This document shows, piece by piece, positions 58,887 through 64,000 of a stretch of 64,000 nt of DNA. The position numbers were made by a program, and so were the translations under genes. Under the pieces are notes generated by a model. That model saw only the letters and a program-made list of their open reading frames with translations. It was not told the DNA's origin and ran no database searches. Position 1 is the stretch's first letter. The number at the start of each line of letters is the position of its first letter. Source of the DNA: UBA6115 sp050952935 (GTDB lineage: Bacteria > Bacillota > Clostridia > Christensenellales > Aristaeellaceae); NCBI GenBank assembly GCA_050952935.1, contig JBMNLS010000002.1, positions 682,001-746,000 on the forward strand, given 5' to 3'.

Positions 58887-60409
58887 GGCTGCTGGGCTCC
58901 CAAGCGATGATGGCAGGCAACGAAATGATCGGGCTGCACTTCTTCCAGCTGGGGTACCACATGACGGCAGACCTCAGTGGCATATTTGCAGCGTGTGTGG
59001 AACTTGCATCCCGGCGGCGCATTGACTGGCGATGGGATATCACCTTCCAGCACCACCAGTTCACGCGTTACATTTTCATCGGCGGTGGGTATGGCGCTTA
59101 AAAGCGCTTCCGTATAAGGGTGCATGGGACCGCTGAAAATATCTTGGCTGGGCGCCAGCTCTACAATAACCCCAAGATACATAACGGCAATTCGGTCTGA
59201 GATGTATTTGACCACGGACAAATCATGCGTAATGAACAGATAGGTCAGGTTCTGCTGTTCCTTTAATTCTTGCAACAAGTTGATGATTTGAGATTGAATA
59301 GACACATCCAGGGCGCTGACAGCCTCGTCGCATACAACAAAACGGGGATTTGGTGCCAGAGCGCGAGCGATGCCGATGCGCTGACGCTGTCCGCCGGAGA
59401 ACTGATGCGGATAGCGATGCAGAAAGTACGGGGCTAAGCCACAGTCATCCATCACCTTCAGGACATATTCCTTCATGCGATCATCGTTGCGGCGAAAGAA
59501 TTGATGGGTCAGCAGACCTTCGCCAACAATCTGCCCCACAGTCATGCGTGAGTCAAGCGATGAATAGGGATCCTGGAAGATGAGCTGCATGTCTACCCTC
59601 AGGTGGCGCATTTCGTTATAAGTAAGCCGGGCAAGGTCAACGCCTTCATCCAGCTTTTGATCCTCTTGTTGAAAATCAGCATCATTTGCATATAAATCAC
59701 GCAGCTTGCTTATTTCCTGCTGCACGCTTGCAACCTCATCATCGGCTGATTTCCACTGTATTTCCAGCTCGGTTATTTTACTTTTTGTTTTGTCGGCAGC
59801 GGCCTGCGCTCCCCGTTTGCCGTGTTCAGCGCGGTACTGGGCGTCATCCAAGTCGGTTTTTAATACAAACAATCTGCTGTTTAGCTGGCGGCGCTTGAGC
59901 GCGGCCTGATACATCTTCAGATAGGCGGCTTTTACCGGCGCCAGATCGTTTGCCACAATCAAACCGCCAAAGATGTTGGTGATGTCAAGATCCGCGTCAT
60001 GAACACGCCTTTTCAGATCTTGTAAAGGGGTGGCGGCCCGGAATTGCTCCTCCTGATCCATGGCTGCATAAGCGGTTTCGCTCTTTTTCAGCTCTTCCCG
60101 CAGCTGGTAGAGTTTGTTGCGCCCCTGTTCCAAGTTTAAGATTGTGCGTTTCATATAGTCGGGTGCCACATCCAAAAGCGTGCGTCCATAATACATGGTT
60201 CGCCCGTCTGTCTGACGGTATAATTGCAGCATCGTGCGTCCTAGGGTAGACTTACCACAGCCGGATTCGCCCACCAGACCCAGGGTTTCACCTTCATAGA
60301 TGTGCAAATCAATGCCGTCATTGGCTTTAACGGCCAATCCTTTTTTCTTCAGCGGGAAATACTGTTTTAGATTGGTGATTTTAAACAGGATGCGTTTGTT
60401 ATTGCTCAT
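58883..60409 (-). CDS. oppF: Oligopeptide ABC transporter ATPase OppF with coiled-coil insertion
   Basis: A 508-residue ATPase; ordinary OppF is about 310-330. Walker A GESGCGKST (about 47-55), QLIFQDPYSSLDSRM after residue 270, signature FSGGQRQRIGIARAL (about 337), Walker B FVVCDEAVSALD (about 357-368) and the C-terminal four-Cys site (CKFHTRCKYATEVC plus a later Cys) are intact. Between the Walker A helix and the Q-loop, at about 80-265, lies an inserted charged helical region (for example QLREELKKSETAY, KITELEIQWKSADDEVASVQ) with heptad-like spacing. The start follows GGAGG and overlaps oppD by 11 nt; a longer frame has no support. Confidence 0.92.
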   Translation of the reverse strand: MSNNKRILFKITNLKQYFPLKKKGLAVKANDGIDLHIYEGETLGLVGESGCGKSTLGRTMLQLYRQTDGRTMYYGRTLLDVAPDYMKRTILNLEQGRNKLYQLREELKKSETAYAAMDQEEQFRAATPLQDLKRRVHDADLDITNIFGGLIVANDLAPVKAAYLKMYQAALKRRQLNSRLFVLKTDLDDAQYRAEHGKRGAQAAADKTKSKITELEIQWKSADDEVASVQQEISKLRDLYANDADFQQEDQKLDEGVDLARLTYNEMRHLRVDMQLIFQDPYSSLDSRMTVGQIVGEGLLTHQFFRRNDDRMKEYVLKVMDDCGLAPYFLHRYPHQFSGGQRQRIGIARALAPNPRFVVCDEAVSALDVSIQSQIINLLQELKEQQNLTYLFITHDLSVVKYISDRIAVMYLGVIVELAPSQDIFSGPMHPYTEALLSAIPTADENVTRELVVLEGDIPSPVNAPPGCKFHTRCKYATEVCRHVVPQLEEVQPDHFVACHHRLGAQQP

Positions 60410-61391
60410 GCCGGGCCTCCTTGGCGGGATAGAAACAACGTATCTGCTGTGCGTTTGAGACATGTTCCATTTGCGGTTCATCCAAACGGCATTGCTCAGT
60501 GGCGTATTTGCATCTGGGCTCAAATTTGCAGCCGGAAGGCAAATCCAGCGGATGGGGCACAGCGCCGGGAATCACATCCAGCTTGGTTCCCGGAGGGGTG
60601 TCAAGCCTTGGGATTGACTTCATCAACCCCTCAGTGTAGGGATGCGAGAACTTGGTTTGCTTGTCAAACATGACGCGTGTGGGCGCAAGCTCTACCACTT
60701 GGCCACAGTACATCACGGCCACATCGTCAGCCATCTGATTGATAACGCCCAGATCATGGGTGATGAAGAGGATGGAGGTGCCGTGCTCCTCTTTCAGCTC
60801 GTTCATGAGCTTGAGAATCTGTGCCTGAATGGTCACATCCAGCGCAGTGGTGGGTTCATCGGCAATCAGCAGCTTGGGCTTGCAGGCCAGAGCCATCGCG
60901 ATCATCACCCGCTGGCGCATACCGCCAGAGAGTTGATGAGGATATTGCCTGGCAACAATTTCCGGGTTTGGTATCTTGACATCGCTCAGCATCTCCACGA
61001 CTTTATGGGCTGCCTCATTTTTGGAAAGGCCCTGATGGATGATGAAGGGCTCGGACACTTGTTTTTCAACAGAAAAAACAGGGTTCAGGCTGGTCATGGG
61101 CTCTTGAAAAATCATGGAAATTGAGTTGCCGCGGATCTTATACAATTCACTGATGGGCAAATGGGTGATATCCCGTCCGTCAAAGATGATCTGACCTGAC
61201 TCAATATAACCATTGCCATCCAGCAGATGCAGGACGCTGAGCGCGGAAACGCTTTTTCCGGAGCCGGATTCACCCACAATGCCCAGGGTTTTTCCGGGTT
61301 CAACGGCGTAAGAGGCATCGTTCACGGCCTTGATGATGCCGCGTCTGGTCTTAAAATAGGTTTTTAGGTTATTAATCTCTAATAGTGCCAT
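60399..61391 (-). CDS. oppD: Oligopeptide ABC transporter ATPase OppD
   Basis: A 330-residue ATPase of normal length: Walker A GIVGESGSGKSVSALSVL, signature LSGGMRQRVMIAMAL, Walker B LLIADEPTTALDV, and the C-terminal Cys-rich motif (CKFEPRCKYATEQC, then a later Cys). It pairs with OppF to drive import through OppB/OppC. Nine nucleotides separate it from oppC. Confidence 0.94.
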   Translation of the reverse strand: MALLEINNLKTYFKTRRGIIKAVNDASYAVEPGKTLGIVGESGSGKSVSALSVLHLLDGNGYIESGQIIFDGRDITHLPISELYKIRGNSISMIFQEPMTSLNPVFSVEKQVSEPFIIHQGLSKNEAAHKVVEMLSDVKIPNPEIVARQYPHQLSGGMRQRVMIAMALACKPKLLIADEPTTALDVTIQAQILKLMNELKEEHGTSILFITHDLGVINQMADDVAVMYCGQVVELAPTRVMFDKQTKFSHPYTEGLMKSIPRLDTPPGTKLDVIPGAVPHPLDLPSGCKFEPRCKYATEQCRLDEPQMEHVSNAQQIRCFYPAKEARHEQ

Positions 61392-61400
61392 GAGTCCTCC

Positions 61401-63248
61401 TCAACGCTCGTTGCTCTTGGGATCAATGGCGTCCCGCAGCCCGTCGCCTATCAGGTTGATACAGATTGTGCAGATGCTGAAAATAATGGCAGTAAAGACC
61501 CAGCGCCACCAGTATTGCTGAATGATGATGGAGTCATTGGCGCCGGTAAGCATGTTGCCCCAGGTGGGCGTTGGCGGCGCAATGCCAAAGCCAAGATAGG
61601 AGAGGGTGGACTCAGTCAGCATGCTGGTTGCAAAGCTTAACGTGGCGCTCACCAGAATAACAGAAATGACATTGGGGATGATGTGTTTGAACACGATGGC
61701 CACTTCACGCACCCCCAGGGCTTTGGCGGCGGTGATATATTCCATTTCCCGTTGAGCGAAAATCTGAGCGCGAACCAAGCGGCACAGCCCTGGCCAGGAT
61801 AGCACGCCCAGCACCACCATGATCAGGTACATGCGCTGCTCCACTGAGATGCGGGTGCCGATGATGGCGGAAAGGATGAGCGCGAAAGGCAGGAAGGGTA
61901 GCCCCCCTATAATCTCTGCAATGCGCATGATCAGCATGTCGGTGCGGCCCCCAAAGTATCCGGCCAGACCGCCCATCACCACACCAATAATCAAAGAGAT
62001 AACAACCGATACCGCTCCCACCGTCATGGTCACCTGACCGCCGTTGATAATGCGGGTGAAAATGTCGCGGCCCAGATGATCAGTGCCCATCAGATAACCG
62101 CGCAGCCCCCAGGCTTGCAGCTCCCCTTTTTCAGTGACGGCGTAGTTTTGATAATAGCCGACATATAAATCCCTTAAAGGATCATCTTTCGGAAGGGTCG
62201 GAACGTCTGTCTGCCCAAAATGGTTATCCCCCCAGGCATATAGTTTGCCGGTATCAGTCAGTGCCACATAGTGGTAACGGCCGCCCCAAACGCGGATAAA
62301 TTTCCCCTCATGTTCCGGTATTTCTGCCTCACCTTTGGTGGTGTCACCCCATATCACCAGGGTTCCGTCAGATTTAAGGGCTGCGTTGGTAGCGGCGGTG
62401 GAAGCAATGTCAACCACACCGGTTTCCAGCCCTTCGGGCACCCGGGAATAATGGGTTTTTTGGGTGCCTGCGTAGGCGGCCTGGCCTTCCTCCGTTAAGA
62501 TGAGGTAACTGTTGATATTGGTGGTTACCTTTTGAATAGGGGTATCACGGAATTCTTTTTTGATTTTGATGTCGTTGAGGTTGCCGTTGCCCCAGATATA
62601 GAGTTTGCCGCTTGTGTCAATGGCGGTGGTAAACTGATTGGCGGCCTCAATTTGTGTCAGGTTGAGCTTTTCGCCCGCTGCCCAGGCCTCGGTAAAGGCC
62701 TTGGGATACTTATCCTGGCCCAGCCGGGTATTACCCCAGGTATACAGATGCCCGGCATCATCCAGAGCTGTAATATGGTCGTAGCCAACAGCCACATCAA
62801 CAATGTGGGCGTTCCTTACTTCCTCAGGAATTTCCTTCAGATCAATCACATTGGTGATGCGTGTGTAGCCCCAGATATAAAGCTTGCCTTTGTTGTCAAC
62901 CCCTACTGCAAAGGTGGTGCCAACCGCGATGGTTTTAATATCCTTTTTAAGCTCATCCGGTATCGACAACATGTTGAGCCCGGGGGCCACGTGTTGCTGG
63001 GTGTTATCCTGATAGCTCAGATCAATGGGTACAAAATGGGGGCCAATTACAACCGCCAACAGGATAAGCAGAAATACCGCCAGCCCCATACGCGAAAGCC
63101 GTTTGGAGAAGAAATTGTGCAAAACCAGCCGCATTGGGCTTTGAAGCGCTTCTTCTTCCATAAAGGACAGTTCTTTGTGCGGGAAAAAGAGACGTTTAAA
63201 CCAACCGGTAATACTCTTTTTCCTCTTTGAAGATTGCGTGTTGCTCAT
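61401..63248 (-). CDS. oppC: Oligopeptide ABC transporter permease OppC with inserted RCC1-like beta-propeller
   Basis: A 615-residue permease; ordinary OppC is about 300. Residues 1-75 give the cytoplasmic N-terminus and first helix (LAVFLLILLAVVIGP). Residues about 104-383 consist of seven RCC1-type repeats, each with a V-G/A-x-x-x-x-A core, a D/E-x-G-x-L turn and a closing WG (KLYIWGY, HLYTWGN, KLYIWGN, a degenerate fourth, TLVIWGD, KLYAWGD, ELQAWGL). The normal permease motif resumes at MGTDHLGRDIFTRIINGG (387 on) and runs to IDPKSNE. The propeller therefore sits in the first extracytoplasmic loop, facing the substrate-binding protein. AAGGAG precedes the ATG. Confidence 0.95.
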   Translation of the reverse strand: MSNTQSSKRKKSITGWFKRLFFPHKELSFMEEEALQSPMRLVLHNFFSKRLSRMGLAVFLLILLAVVIGPHFVPIDLSYQDNTQQHVAPGLNMLSIPDELKKDIKTIAVGTTFAVGVDNKGKLYIWGYTRITNVIDLKEIPEEVRNAHIVDVAVGYDHITALDDAGHLYTWGNTRLGQDKYPKAFTEAWAAGEKLNLTQIEAANQFTTAIDTSGKLYIWGNGNLNDIKIKKEFRDTPIQKVTTNINSYLILTEEGQAAYAGTQKTHYSRVPEGLETGVVDIASTAATNAALKSDGTLVIWGDTTKGEAEIPEHEGKFIRVWGGRYHYVALTDTGKLYAWGDNHFGQTDVPTLPKDDPLRDLYVGYYQNYAVTEKGELQAWGLRGYLMGTDHLGRDIFTRIINGGQVTMTVGAVSVVISLIIGVVMGGLAGYFGGRTDMLIMRIAEIIGGLPFLPFALILSAIIGTRISVEQRMYLIMVVLGVLSWPGLCRLVRAQIFAQREMEYITAAKALGVREVAIVFKHIIPNVISVILVSATLSFATSMLTESTLSYLGFGIAPPTPTWGNMLTGANDSIIIQQYWWRWVFTAIIFSICTICINLIGDGLRDAIDPKSNER

Positions 63249-63257
63249 GGTTGCTCC

Positions 63258-64000
63258 TTACTTATCCAAGCGCACACGCGGATCCACCAGGCCGTAGCTC
63301 AGGTCGATCAGCAATGCACCCAGCAGACTGATAATTGTGTAAAACATCTGCATAGCCAGCACCAACTCAAAGTCGTTGTTGCGCAAGCCGTCTATATAAA
63401 GTTTTCCCATGCCGTTGAGGGAAAATGTGCTTTCAATAATAACAGAGCCTGAAAAGATAGAGAGAAACCAGCCGATGACAACGGTGATGACCGGAAGCAG
63501 CGCATTGCGCCAGGCATGGGAATAAATGACCACCCTTTCACGAACACCCTTTGCCCGGGCCGTCCGCACATAGTCCATGGAAAGGGCGTCGATCATGGCA
63601 GCCCTGACATAACGCGTCATGCCGCCCAAGGATGACAGGGTCATCACAATCAGCGGCAACGCCAGGTAGTATAGCCTGTCCAGATAAAACTGGATACCGG
63701 TATAATCGCTTCCCGGTGTTTTCATGCCCATCACCGGGAAAATACGGAAAACCACCGCGAAAAAGTAAATAAACACCAGCGATGTGATAAAAATAGGAAT
63801 GGAATAACCCACAATAGAAAGAACTTGGACGGTTTTATCAAACAAACTGTTCTTTTTGACCGCTGTTTTAATACCAAGCGGGATGGTGATACCTAATGCC
63901 AGGATGGTGGCAAATATGTTCATAAACACTGTATAGAACATGGGTTCACGGATAACAAGCCTGACGTTTTTTTTGTAAAGATTGGAGTAACCGAAATTAC
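63258..64000 (-). CDS. oppB: Oligopeptide ABC transporter permease OppB (5' part outside window)
   Basis: At least 247 residues of an OppB permease; the frame is open to the window edge. The stretch before the first Met in the window, NFGYSNLYKKNVRLVIREPM, is typical OppB sequence, so the gene continues past 64000. Visible are the EAA loop (RTARAKGVRERVVIYSHAWRN split as RTARAKGVRE and IYSHAWRNALLPV), ESTFSLNGMGKLYIDGL and the C-terminal DPRVRLDK. There is no insertion comparable to that in OppC in the visible part. Confidence 0.93.
   Translation of the reverse strand, partial: NFGYSNLYKKNVRLVIREPMFYTVFMNIFATILALGITIPLGIKTAVKKNSLFDKTVQVLSIVGYSIPIFITSLVFIYFFAVVFRIFPVMGMKTPGSDYTGIQFYLDRLYYLALPLIVMTLSSLGGMTRYVRAAMIDALSMDYVRTARAKGVRERVVIYSHAWRNALLPVITVVIGWFLSIFSGSVIIESTFSLNGMGKLYIDGLRNNDFELVLAMQMFYTIISLLGALLIDLSYGLVDPRVRLDK

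Overview
The window looks like a Gram-positive Clostridia-type chromosome. The evidence is AGGAGG-type ribosome binding sites, the gene set zapA, mutS2, greA-lysS and ybaB-recR, a one-piece pyrimidine operon that includes pyrK and pyrI, and Opp-type ABC systems. Assignment below class level is inference. The sequence falls into two compositional halves that meet at a tRNA-Thr(CGT)/tRNA-Pro(CGG) pair (15930-16083). Left of it the DNA is AT-rich and accessory; right of it the DNA is GC-rich and mostly core genome.

Left half (1-15929). A sugar ABC transporter remnant (RbsA-like, cut by the window edge, plus RbsC-like) and a VOC protein run on the plus strand. Facing them is a minus-strand catabolic cluster (10492 down to 2623): an XRE-cupin regulator, two paralogous amidohydrolases, a dipeptide-type importer (binding protein, two permeases, one ATPase) and a creatinase-like M24 protein that has lost its metal ligands. 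Together these look like regulated uptake and hydrolysis of a small amide, peptide-like or cyclic nitrogen compound. Next come a degraded transposase fragment, a GNAT acetyltransferase and a small integrated element: tyrosine integrase, excisionase, two small paralogous proteins, a rolling-circle HUH replication protein, and a noncoding end with phased direct repeats next to tRNA-Pro.

Right half (16084-64000), in order: cyclophilin-zapA-U32 peptidase; mutS2; a PhoB-type two-component pair; ispE; a SWIM zinc-finger protein; a Gld-type ABC export cluster (ATPase, permease, GldG-like, DUF4340); mnmA-tmk-hypothetical-lysS-greA; a GT-C-like membrane glycosyltransferase; a second ABC-2 exporter; an L,D-transpeptidase/CapA fusion; two tandem near-identical IS4-family elements; a zinc-ribbon protein; a lipase-like protein; the pyrCKDFEBI operon; ybaB-recR-tdk-rmuC; a glyoxalase-like protein; and an oligopeptide ABC operon running off the right edge.

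The most striking feature is that last operon. Its OppC permease carries a seven-repeat RCC1-like beta-propeller in the first extracytoplasmic loop, and its OppF ATPase carries a coiled-coil insertion of about 185 residues inside the nucleotide-binding domain. Other points of interest are the metal-ligand-less M24 protein in its catabolic cluster, the YkuD-CapA fusion, the TSD-IS-TSD-IS-TSD array sitting on a terminator U-tract, and a possible early terminator in the greA leader.
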